Source: Acanthaster planci
Taxonomy: Eukaryota > Echinodermata > Asteroidea > Valvatida > Acanthasteridae
Reading direction: 5' to 3'
Assembly (NCBI RefSeq): GCF_001949145.1
Contig: NW_019091587.1
Span: 230,870-289,673, forward strand
Length of the DNA: 58,804 bases
Both the position numbers and the translations under genes were made by a program. Numbering within the stretch: the first letter of the stretch is position 1; every line of letters starts with the position of its first letter. Below, in pieces: positions 47,801 through 58,804 of this stretch. Below the pieces are notes generated by a model. The model was given only the letters and a program-made list of their open reading frames with translations, was not told where the DNA came from and did no database searches.

Positions 47801-50800
47801 AAACAGCAGTCCTGTTGTTTCTGTCCAAAAAGAGGTGTACTTCACCAGATACCGTTCACTCCCAAAAGCACTACCCTTGGCACATATTTTTTTTCTAGTG
47901 AGCTACAGTGAGTTTTTTTAAGGTACATGTACCTTTAAAGACAAAAAATTGCTTAGGCTTGTTTTAGACATCCACTTTCTTCTGGCAGACAAAAATGGCA
48001 GTTTAAGGAGACAGGATAACTTTATAATCTTGTTTCTTTTTGCAAAGGTACCTCAAGGCTGAGGAAATTAGACTCATGTATTTAGAATGATTTCCTTTAT
48101 ACACATCACTACCTACAATGCTGTGGCAAAAACAAATGTGAAAGATGGCACGTGATCTGGTGTAGTATGTCAAGTTAACTGAATTTTTTTTCCAACAAAA
48201 AAAAAATCAGACCAATCAATCGAAACAAAGTATTGATAAATCACTGGACAGAACTGAGTAGCATGAAAGAACAAAAATCACCCAAATAATGACACTGAGT
48301 AAGCTCAGACCATTTACATTCAACTCCACAATTGAAACAAACTGAAACACACCCTATGAGGAAAATGCTTTTCTTTGATTGGCGAGAAACACACATGTAG
48401 GTTTCTATACAACAGAAATGAGTGACATGAACAAATAACAGATTCAGTGGCATGCTCACTGAAATGGAGTTAACGGGACAGCTGAAAGAAATAATTACGT
48501 ATTTTGTTCATCAATCATACCATCAAAGAAAAGAGTGATTAAACTTATGTGAAGATTTAAGAACGACAGAAAAAAAGAACTGTTGGAACTCTATTCTTAT
48601 GTAAGTTCTTTGAGAACCACACAAGACTATCGGTGACTTTAGAAAAAACATTTGAGAGGATTTTCAAACTAACAGGGGCTCCAGTTTTTCAGAAAATTAC
48701 AGGTTATACTGTCTCTAAAACAACAACTGGAAGTGACATGGCTCTTGAGACAAAGCAATACAAAAAAACACTGAGGTACATGTACCTTGAAAAATGATTA
48801 GTTTACTTTCTAAGCAGTGGAAGTTATCTTGCTTGTTTACTTCAAATTCAGCCAAGCTTCTGTGTTTTCTGGTGGGGGTATATTTTCAGCAGCTGCTTGG
48901 CAGAAAGTGTGACGTTGGAAATGGAGACAAACAGGCAATGCAAGGAGAAAAACAGGCAATCAAGAAAATTAAAGGGTAACATTTATTTAGTGAGAAAAGT
49001 TCTGCCAAGCAACTCTGTAAACATCGGACTGCTTTACATCAAAGAGGCAAAAAAGGAGGGGAACAAAGAAATCTTCAAGCAAAAATGAAATGATCGAACC
49101 ATTTCATGCAGCACTTTTTAAAATTACACTTTCACATCTTCGCAGCACTCTGTCCATCATCCGGGGGATCTCCGTGTATGTTCTACATGTACATTCTTAT
49201 CATTGCCAAGAGCCAAAGACAATGCCAAACATTTCATGCACAGCAACATGCAAGGTTCTTACAGCTTGTCATTGGTGGAGAAATACACCACCAGGGTGAT
49301 GTGCTGTCACATATACAACTGAATGACACCTACCAAAACATTTTATGCACCCAACAGGTGTACATGTATATTTTGGCCCTTCTCCTGGGCAGTGTACATG
49401 TACCTCTCTCTGGGTTAATATATAAATCGGGCAAGATGTGCACGTGGGTGAAGTGCATGTAGCCAACTGGTGCACCATCCGCCATGTAACTAACCAGGGC
49501 GGCATGCAGCCCTCAGAAAATTTCTCTCTGTGTGCAATGCTCCGGGGCAATTTACGCACCGTGGCATCAGGGCAATATTCTTTATATGTCACTTCAAAAC
49601 AAACCACAGGGGAAAAAACTTCATACACTTGACAACATGCCGTTACCCTAAGTTATCAACACAAACGACTGATTCTCATTACAGGTATCGGTACATCTTT
49701 AGACCAGATCTCTTTTTTTTTTCTCTACATAAAATGCACAACACACTGTTTAACAGGAATGACACACTTACCAGTACGCTTACAAAAACATACAATCGCT
49801 CAAAATAGCTGGTTTGACCCGCATCATTAAAAACTCCTTCAACTCAGCTCCCCCACATCACACACTGTTGAATATTCATAATTGTATTTAATATTTCGTC
49901 AATTTTTTTCGGCTGGTTTTTAAAATGCTTTTTCGGCTTTTTTTTCATTTTCTTTTCTTTTTTTGTAAGTTATCTCTTCTCTGCTCACTTGAATGCTTTG
50001 TTCTCAACCTTTTCACCTCAGTTTTTCTCAATTTTTTTTTTTTAATATATTTTCAAGATTTTTTTATAAACTATCTTCCCACTCACATGCTAGATGAACC
50101 TGTAGATAGATTCCTGAAGCAGCATTTGTATGAAATCATCTTAATAAAAAACTCTCACCGTTTCAGAGATTGACTCTTCACAATGTATGAAAATCAGCAA
50201 AACATAAGCATCATAAAATTGACCCTGCGCACACAACAAAACTACGTGAGTGTTTGTCTGGAATATACAAACATCCCATGACTTGAAATGTAGTCATTAC
50301 CCACATACCTGAAATGCAAACTCTTAATTCCATCAAGACTTCTTTATTGTCGTTTGGATTTGAAACAATTATCTGCTTGGGTTGCATGTCGCTTGAACAA
50401 GAATGACAACTTAAAAGGCTTGCCACTTGTTCAGCATTTATGCAAAATTATTTCAAGAAAGCACCCTGCCAATGGCCTGTCAAATTGGCTAGAGGCGCTG
50501 AACAATTTTTTAAAAAATAACTGCATTTTTTTCACACAAGGAATTTCAATGTCAAAAACACTAACAAAGAAATGTACTGAATGATGCTTTTCTGCACATT
50601 TTGGCAGAGACTGGTTCATGTAGGCAGTGAGTATGCTGTGCTTTCTTCTGATAATTGTTCAAGAAATTCTCACATACGGGGATGCGTTATGTCTTGCTGA
50701 TGGAAATGGAGATCCAATTTATGAGGATCATCCATGGGTGGGAAGTCTGACGTGAGAGTATTCAAGGCCACTAGAGTAACAAAATGAAGGAAGTCAGGAG

Positions 50801-51639
50801 ATGTAGCATCTTTAAGGACTTATGCATGTGTCTATTAAAGGTAATGATGCTCTCAACTTTTTTTCCACTTACAAGTGCGCTCAACTCTCACTGTCAACCC
50901 ACTGTTCTATCACTCCACCTGTCACTGTCACCTGCCTATTCTCTCTGTGTCACACACACACACGCACTCCTCATTCCCAACTGACACGCATGTTCCAACT
51001 CGTGCCCCACATATCACTTCTAGCTCTTGCCCCAATGCCATCAACTCAAGGTGGCAAACACTCCTTGCTTCTTGGAAGTTCACATCTATCGCTACCAAAA
51101 GGCATCCAAGAGTAAGCAAACACTTTAATACTCGGATCTGAATTTAACATTCATTTTGTTTTTAAATCTTAACAACTCTGACAACCTGGAAATCACCAAA
51201 GTCAATAAACACCCATACACCATCAGGAACACGACAGGAAATGAAAACACTTCTGTTCACAAAGTGCCCTACTGTACTCGGCGCCTTGTGTTGTCTGGAC
51301 AGAGATATAGAGCAGTTATCAAGGCATTTGAAGAAAATGTTTATCGCGCGGGAACACGTGTCGTTCATGGTAAATAGCCGACTTTTGGAAGGTAGACAGA
51401 ACCACCATGAATGAGTTTAACTGTATTTAATCTGACCAAAGGAAACTGTACAGATATTGTTTACCAACATGGCTTCCAAGAGTAAATCTTGTTAAAGTCA
51501 CTTGACAAGTTTAAGCATTATCAATATCCACTCACGTTACCTCCTCGGCAAAAGGGAAAAAACCCCTTAGTTAACACTCACAACTCCCACAGTCAAACTC
51601 CACACCACTCCTCCCACGGCACGCGATGTGAGGTGTCTT
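41855..51639. other. Long non-coding stretch, probably including the importin alpha 3' UTR
   Basis: No exon with domain support was found in nearly 10 kb. The sequence is AT-rich with poly-A, poly-T and ACATGTA words. A short hairpin (ACCATAGAGCTA with its complement) lies at 42628-42657, and a repeated AGTCAGGGAA word at 46275-46335. The right part follows the importin alpha stop codon on the minus strand and probably holds its 3' UTR; where it ends cannot be told. Confidence 0.5.
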
Positions 51640-53930
51640 TCAGAACTGCAGGTCTTCGATGTTTTCCTGTGGTGGCGCGAACTCAAAGACTTGGGCATTC
51701 TCAGCGATCTTGGGGGCCATCTTGTTGTCCTCGTCGTCCGAGCTGAAGTAACGCTCGATGATGTCAAAGGCCTTCTGGTAGATCTCCTGGTTTGCATGTG
51801 ACTGTAGGAACTCTATCTTATCAACACCTGCCCGGGAGGGGAAGAAGCAGATTATAAAACCAGGGTCGATACTGGTGATGTGGCTTTGATCAATACCAAT
51901 CAACTATGCAATACTTGGCTCAGGTCTCAAGTTTATCAAGATGCTGTGGGGAAGAAAATACATTTGCTGTACAGTGAACTGAAATAACTGAAATCAGCAG
52001 GGAATCGTCTGACAGTATTACCCCCCCCTTAACGTTGTAACAGTCACTGACAGTCAAAATTTCCATTCCCTTCCCCATGCTACTCTCATACACAGGACAG
52101 TCACCAACAGTCAGATCATAATTCTGCTTGGCACCATGGCCAGCCTAATTCAGACAACAGACAAAAACAGGCAACTGGTAGACAAAGCTATAATCAATAT
52201 CAAATGCTGTACTTTGACTGTCCGTGATTATCAATCACGGACAGTCAAAGTACAGCTATATCAAATTATATCAATAGCCATGGCCAGTCAATTCTGCTTC
52301 ATGTAGGCAAAGGACTCTAAGCAGTTGAAAACAGTCACCAGACTGGTTTTGACTGAGAGGACAACTTTGTCCAGAATGGATATCCTGCATATGAGCTCTG
52401 AAGGTACTGTCCATTATTTGAGCATTACATTCCTTTGAGATAACAGAAGTGCTCAATATCTAAAGGGTGTTTTACAGGGTTGGATCTGAGTTGAATATTC
52501 TGTATTCGGAGAAAAACAATATTCTCATTTCAAACCAAAATTGCAGAGTCATGTTTTGAATTGCGCCTGAAAAACACCACCCTGGACTGCCTACCTTGGC
52601 ATTGTTCAACCATGAGGGCGTACTGGTTCTGCCCGTTTTGTCCATCCATGGACTTGGCATCCTGCTCGCCCAGCTTCAGGATGTTCTCCAGGCCGTTGAG
52701 GGCCACATGGACTATCTTGGGATCCATGACGTTAAGGAGGTCGCACAGGGGGGGAATGCAGTTATGCTCCACGATGAACCTGTGCAAATCAAAACGGATG
52801 TCTTTTAACTGATCACTGAGTGCCCACAAACAATTGATTCTGTCGGGGAAAAGTTGACATTCCTTATCAAAAAGAAACCTACAGTTAAAAGTGAGGGATA
52901 CTCTATACGCTCTCTCTTTAGGCGTCATTTGAACACTCAGATCAGGCACTTTGCCATATCAAAGAGATCGTTGCAGAAAAGCTGAACTGAGAGGGCCAGC
53001 AATTTCACATGGAATCTAATGGCAATGCTTAAGTGTGCCTGATGTACAGTCAACTGAAGCTGCCTGCATGTATTTGCCAATCCAACCTACCTGATCTGTT
53101 CTGGGCTGCCCCCTGATGTGGCATTGGTGATGGCCCAGGCGGCCTCTTTTCTCGTCTTGAACTCCGCCTTTCCCAGAACATCGACTAGAGCAGGGATGAT
53201 GTTGGCATCGATGACGCACTTTTGAGAAAGGAGAGAAAGCAAACATGCTTAGTACTTCAGAGCAGCACTGTGTAAAGCTTGTTAACTTAAGATGCATATT
53301 CATCAAACGGATGCATATTCATCAAAGAGATGCATATTTATCAAACGCGGTGGTGAATGGATGAGGACAATTACAGTAAAGTCTAAAGTGACAACCAGGG
53401 CAAGTTTCAAAGAGCTGCAAAGTATAGAAACTCCCTACGCCTAACAACTTCCCATATTGCCAGCCAAAGTACCACTCATTATGTGTCTGTTGTGACTGGT
53501 TGTCCGCTGATGTTTGCCAAACTGAAAAAATTTCCCAGGCAGAATTTGTGGCTGGGGAGTTCTGTGGAGACGAGTTCTGAGCTCATGGCTCGAGAGTGCC
53601 ATGAGCAATTCACTACACAAAGGACGTGGGTGCAAATAGGGGGCTTTGTAGAAACACAGGAAAACAGGTTGAAAAGAAGGGAACTAGAGATGAACAGGTG
53701 CCCGGAAGGATTTCATGAAAAAGATGCTTGAAATTTACTCGAAGAGAAGTCATTTCAAATGTGCCATTATCCATGTTAAACTGCACTTTTTTAATATGAA
53801 AGACATTTGGGCAAAATCCAACCCAGGAAAATAAAGCTGGTTCAAAATGGAGCATGGTGAAAACAACACTCCACACCCACATTTTAGAACTCAAGAATAA
53901 AGCAATGTCTCCTACAAAGACATGAATTCC

Positions 53931-53979
<49 letters not shown>

Positions 53980-56900
53980 TGTTCCATACCTGGATCTGCT
54001 GTCTGTTTCCTGCAGTGATGTTGGATATTGTCCAGCAGGCTTCTTTCCTGATGGATTCCTTGGGGCTACTCAACAGGTGCAAGAGGTAGGGGAGGGCTGA
54101 ACAATTCAGGATGATCTGAACAAAGAGGAAGGACCACACTCTTACAACTACTACTGTCTTCTAAAGGCAAGCATGCATGCCCACCCAGTTTGTCATGAGT
54201 CAAGATGTACATGTACATGATACGCAAGTCTATCAGCATGTAACATTGAGTCTGCAAGTTTTACGGATGCTATTTCTGGGATGCCGTGCAACAAATACAT
54301 GTACACAAAATGGATGATTTTGATAGAAACATAGTGTGTGGTAGCCATCTTGGAGGTTTGAGTGTCTCACTACATTATCTTCAGGTAGTAAAGTATTTTC
54401 AGGTACTTTAAGACAGCTGTTAGGTGCATGAGGTTTTCTCTTGTAACCCCAAGTCCCATTTTGCTAACTTATAAGTGTGCATCTTCGGTCTGCACAGCAC
54501 AAAGTACACATAACAGGGTTTCTACACCTGAAGGAAATTAAATTCCATGACTTTTCCACGACCAAATTATGAAAATCCATGATCCAATAAATGCAGTTTC
54601 TTGGACTATTTAGAGCTGCTGGAAATTGCCAACAGTTTTCACTTGTCAATAACAGTGGAAATCTGTCATTGTTTTGAACGATTATAACACTGTTTGTGGC
54701 ATTCAGCACGTGTGGATTACCACCGGGGACAAAAGTACTCCAACATTCCAGTGATGAGCGATACAATGCTGCTGCACGCTTATCTGGCCCGTTCTGAAAA
54801 GACGCCAGCACTGCACTGTGCCAGTTTCAGGAACAAAAGAAACTTATGTAACACCACACAATTTGGGCTCTTTTTATAAGGCAACAGGCCTGGTTGAAAT
54901 ACTCTGGCATCAATAGATGTTGTATGTCAGATTAGTGTAGCCACCAAACAATCACTCCATGGGGTTCAGGCATTTAAAAAAAAAATGAATTTTGAAGATT
55001 TTGAAAACCGAAGATTTTGAAAAATTGCCCGTATGTAGGCAATGCCTTTTTAAAAGCACCCGGCAGGTAATGGTTAGCAGAAGTCCACACACAGTTTGAA
55101 AAATTCCACGACTTTTCCATGACTTAAGTCGTTTTACAAAAGTCCATGACTTTTCCAGGTCTGGAAAATGACAAACAAATTTCCATGACTTTTCCGTGAC
55201 TTTTCCTGGCCGTGGGAACCCTGTGACAATAGGGCACCAGTACAGCTAAACTCTCCACAGATATCTACCGGTACAGGTACCTGATACCGGTAAATGGCAG
55301 AACTGGTAGGCGACAAATTATGGTGGCTTTGCACAACTGCCTGGAGGAAACTACATGCAAAGAAAGGTGGCTTATGGCTCTCAAGGCAGACTGGAATAAC
55401 AGATTGTGGCTCCAAGTCTAACCAGTCGTCCTGGGCCTTGTCTTTTCAAGCAAGATGCTTTATCACTACTTGATACACTCTACTCGGGGATTCCATTAGA
55501 CCACGCTTGAGGTGATGAGGGAACTATTTACCTGCGTTTGGATGTCATCGCCTGTGACAATATTTCCTACAGCTCGCAAGGCTGCAGACACAACATTCAG
55601 TGAGGCATTCCTGTAAGAGATTATCACAAATAAAGTGTTTTTCAGAGGGGCAAGTCAAACAAAATGACATTTTTCAGTTCCCAAATTAAATTATATTTGC
55701 TTATTTTTATTTGTTAACAACGGCAGAGACTTTAATCTCTTTGAACAAGACTCACATGAGAAGTTCCACTAGTCTCCGACAGACCCCACTGTCAATGACA
55801 GCCTGAATCTTTTCATTGGGTCCGTCTGACAGGTATGAGAGGGCCCAGCAAGCATCAGCCAGGACATCGTGATCATTGTGGAATAATAGACGTGACAGAA
55901 CTGGCAGGCATGTCTTCACCTGAGGAACAAGTGGGTGGAAACAGGTAACCAGACTACACACTGTACTGCATGGATTCTGTGCCTTCCTGATCCTAATGGT
56001 ATCGTTCCATTTTATTATTGCCTTTTCCCCTGATCGTTTCTTACCTTGTCAAAGTTCGGTGGGGGATTCTTTCCTCTGCAGAGATTGGACAGTGCCCAGA
56101 CAGCATTTCTTGTCATGGACAGCTTGCTTGATTTAGCCAGTAATCTATCAAGGACACATCATTTATAGCATCATTATTAATGTGACTAACAACTACCGCA
56201 TTTGTCACAAACGAAGTTGACAGGAAAACACCGCTCCTACCTTGATCCTAGAAAGGACCCACCTCCTTGAAAGAAAAATCAACAGAGCATGCAATAGGAG
56301 GTTTGAATAAAGCAAGACAATTTTAAGCTTTTTAAGACTTCATACAGCAATTTAGCTAACACGATATTTAAAGGAATAGAAATAGAAAGTCAGCCAATCC
56401 AAGGAAAGTCCAGGCATGACCAAACACTGATTGGTAAGCTGATGTGTTGATCCTCGATCACAACGTATAATTTTTTTCTGCTGGTCTACCACACATACCC
56501 CTCTACATGGAGTGCGACAGGGAATTAAATACTTAAACATCTGAAACTCCTATTAGAAGGGCCGGACTAGGTGCTAGAAGATATGAGGCATCTCATTGCT
56601 TATCAAGAGCTGCTTTCCAGCCTGGCATATCTACAAGCGCAAGGCTGCTAAACCCTCACATACATGTACCATGGCAACTATCGAAGGTGAATGCTTCTCG
56701 CAAGACGCACTGTCTTACAGCAGACATATACAGGCCACTTGAGAGCTTTAGCAGAGCAACAAGGGTTTTAAGAGATAACACGCCACATCAAACAGTACTT
56801 ACTGCAGCAATGGCATGATGATTCCACTGTCAATTACAAAATCTCGGCAGTCAGGACAGTCCCCTGCAATGTTACCTAGTGCCCAGACAGCCTGTCGACC

Positions 56901-58483
56901 AAAAACAACCGGATGATGGCAAGGATCGTTCAACAGTTTCATGACTCCTTCTGCTCATTTCTCCTGTTTTAAGCTTCAGTCAAATCATGACATTTCTCAT
57001 TTTACAACTGTCAAAACTGTGGCAAACAGTAACCAAACAGCGTCCTCTAAAACTAAACACTGTTCAGGGAGCAAACCAGACTTTTTAGAGGTGTGACTGC
57101 GCCACTGACAAGCCAACCAATGCTTGGCCATTCAGGCCTGTATCTTTCTTGACTTAACCCTATTCTACGTTACAACAGAGGTGTTAATTACATGTATCAA
57201 GAAGGTCAGGCCTCTGGATGGCCTGGCCAGATTCAAGTCCCTCCCCCCTCACTTGAGTCTGTTCCATTCAGTGTTCAGGCAACTCATACTATCAATGAAA
57301 TCAGTGGGAGAAATGGTCAAGTACAGAACAAAGGCTGGTATTAGCCTATTTTTCAAAGTGAAGAAATTCAAAAGTCCGATGGTCCCTGCTTTGCTCAAGC
57401 TTAACAGAGAGGCTATTCAATGACAAAACGTGCCCACTGGTTCCAGTTTGGTCTCCCTGATGCTATCCTCTAATGCATCTTACGTCTTGGAAACTTGGGG
57501 CAACTTTTTTCAACATTTACAAGACTAACTTTACACAAAGCTCTCCTTCAGCTTTATTCAACAACATTTCTGGAAATTTGGCCGTCACTGGGGTGGAAGA
57601 TGATGGGAAACTGTACTGACCTGTTCTTGTACATCTTCAAATTCTGAGTTGAGTAACATGATGAATAGTGGGACGGCTCCCGCTTCTATAACACATCGAG
57701 TCTGTAGTGAAGTTCCTGATGCTATGTTGGTCAGCACCCAGGCAGCTTCAAACTGACAAGAAAAAAACCATACATCGTAGAAATGAAAATCCTACACAGG
57801 AATCCAGTGGCACTGGCTTCAATGAGCATTTTGGGACCAAGGCTTCCCCTTTCGTGGGTAGAATTTTAAAAACTTGAAAACTTGGAAGGTGCGCTGAAAG
57901 AGTTCTGCAGTCACACTGAACATCAGTCACAGTTAGGATACATGTAATTTGCCTTCCTCGTGCTGTGTCATCAAAGTTAAGTCATCGACAGTTTGTTGAG
58001 GAAGAGACACTTCTGAGGAATGGGTTTACCTGTAAGGTGCTGTTGCTGTTGTTTTGTAGGAATTCAACGAATCGGGGTACAATTCCAGTATGGATGACCT
58101 CATCGATGGGAGGGTTAGGCTCTGTGAATGAATCATTCATGAACGTGGATGTGACCCCACCTATTTTAGGGAATGCATCTGAACTACTTAAGAGCAAAAA
58201 ATATGACATGTCGACTGCTTAGAATGATCCTTTGCCTACCAGAAGTTGCAGAAATGAGATGTCCTTTATGTTAAAATATTAAAACTGCCCTTTTGGCTAC
58301 CTGAATACACAGTGCACTTCTACGGGGGCAATATTAGTTATTTTTTTTATGTTCATAAGCAGCAATGGCTGTGGTAATTTATGTACCTTTTGAGAGTAGT
58401 TTCCTAAACTTTTGTGTGGCAGCCAGTTGCTGGGTGACATCTTCGCTCATGAGGGCCTGAACCATATCTGGAGTAACAAAACC
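51640..58483 (-). CDS. KPNA1: Importin subunit alpha (karyopherin alpha, KPNA1/5/6 type), N-terminus outside the window
   Basis: This is the nuclear-import adaptor that binds nuclear localisation signals and links cargo to importin beta. Eleven exons on the minus strand: 58483-58387, 58121-58030, 57752-57621, 56891-56803, 56144-56045, 55919-55756, 55610-55532, 54115-53990, 53218-53091, 52779-52595 and 51827-51640 (stop included). All have GT-AG borders and agreeing phases, giving 459 residues. The armadillo repeats are clear, with the Trp/Asn ladder that binds signals: WVLTN, WALGN, WALSN, WALSY, WTISN and WAITN. Family blocks include [59 protein letters not shown] and [19 protein letters not shown]. 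The acidic C-terminal region (SSDDEDN) is where CAS/CSE1L binds for export. The importin-beta-binding region should lie beyond 58804. The sequence is closest to the alpha-1/5/6 branch; one invertebrate gene usually corresponds to all three vertebrate genes. Confidence 0.97.
52206..52256. repeat. Perfect 24-base inverted repeat with a 3-base loop
   Basis: GCTGTACTTTGACTGTCCGT at 52206 begins a 24-base arm that is repeated exactly in reverse complement at 52233-52256, with only ATC between. It lies in the last intron of importin alpha. A loop of three bases is too short for a usual microRNA precursor. A recent template-switch inversion or an assembly fold-back is more likely. Confidence 0.85.
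53932..53978. repeat. (GT)n microsatellite, 47 bases
   Basis: An uninterrupted GT dinucleotide run on the plus strand, read as CA on the importin alpha transcript. It starts 10 bases inside the intron that follows the donor at 53989/53988. Confidence 0.98.
54514..55223. mobile_element. hAT-like element with CCATGACTTTTCC words
   Basis: The 710-base element runs from CAGGGTTTCTACACC to GTGGGAACCCTG, hAT-type ends. Both sides carry several TTCCATGACTTTTCC words in the same orientation (54540, 55108, 55142, 55181). The interior has no transposase. It lies in an intron of importin alpha. The expected 8-base target duplication is not clear (acacataa against tgacaata). Confidence 0.55.
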
Positions 58484-58618
58484 CTGAAAGAAAGATTGCA
58501 GCACAGGTGGTAACGGAATAAGCATAACAAGCTTTGTGGTAGAACTGGCTAGGACAACTGCCTGGTTTCTGCCCCTGTAACGGACCAACTGCACCTGCTA
58601 AGTCATGTGACCTGTAGT

Positions 58619-58804
58619 GGGTACCAAACAACAAATATGGTGTCCTTCCATAGCAAAGTGTGTCATAAGTATCATTTACCAAAACTAAAGAGGACGGTCA
58701 GTACAGTACACAGACTACTGATGTGCTGAGTAATATACTGCAAATCAGCTTTATTTTGGTTAACACTGAAAACACACTTTGATATAAGACGCCATGTTTG
58801 TTAA
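58619..58804. mobile_element. MITE family A, copy 2, cut by the window end
   Basis: It starts GGGTACCAAACAACAAATATG and shares CAAATCAGCTTTATTTTGGT and GTCAGTACAGTAC with the copy at 40827-41036. It continues past the right edge. It lies in the importin alpha intron upstream of the first visible exon. Confidence 0.6.

Noticed and set aside
49106-49628. Plus- and minus-strand frames of about 118 codons
   Set aside because: They are antisense to each other, rich in low-complexity residues and without a domain. The region probably belongs to the importin alpha 3' UTR.
53613-54139. Frames with runs of His and Thr
   Set aside because: The His-Thr run is the translated CA microsatellite. Only the importin exon 54115-53990 is real here.

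Overview
This is animal genomic DNA: spliced genes with GT-AG introns, long AT-rich non-coding stretches, many decayed transposons, and one undetermined base at 5216. The proteins (importin alpha of the KPNA1/5/6 branch, ZUP1, a FAM162 protein, an SLC22 carrier and an Ig receptor), together with very frequent ACATGTA/TACATGTA and AGGCCTA words, suggest a marine invertebrate deuterostome such as an echinoderm, hemichordate or amphioxus. The exact taxon is inference. I rebuilt exon borders by hand from reading frame, splice sites and exon phase; no alignment could be run.

Layout. 1.5-3.6 kb (minus): a type I membrane protein with two Ig domains, whose frame is broken by one base near 3087. 4.5-6.05 kb: an imperfect tandem duplication with splice-donor-like ends on the minus strand, possibly alternative 5' exons of the Ig gene. 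6.7-16.7 kb (minus): an SLC22 organic-ion transporter in eight recognisable exons. Its C-terminal exon was not found, and its 5.8 kb second intron is packed with transposon debris: a hAT-like MITE, a foldback element, a Ty3/Gypsy remnant, and an inverted-repeat element carrying a RecQ-like Walker A fragment. 16.9-24.6 kb: a decayed virus-like element with a protein-primed type B DNA polymerase on the plus strand and a P-loop ATPase plus other small genes on the minus strand. 25-31 kb: a LINE tail, MITEs, hairpins and an AAGTC/GAGTC-rich array, with no host gene seen.

31.7-35.7 kb (minus): ZUP1, a Lys63-ubiquitin-specific protease with five zinc fingers, a ubiquitin-binding helix and the catalytic domain. 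37.6-40.1 kb (plus): FAM162, divergent from ZUP1 across about 1.9 kb. 40.1-51.6 kb: non-coding DNA with MITEs and, probably, the importin 3' UTR. 51.6-58.5 kb (minus): importin alpha from the linker after its importin-beta-binding region to its stop; the first exon or exons lie beyond the right edge.

The host genes have unrelated jobs (membrane recognition, solute transport, ubiquitin editing, mitochondrial membrane, nuclear import) and do not form an operon-like unit. The most unusual content is the mobile and virus-like DNA. I found no convincing new functional system.
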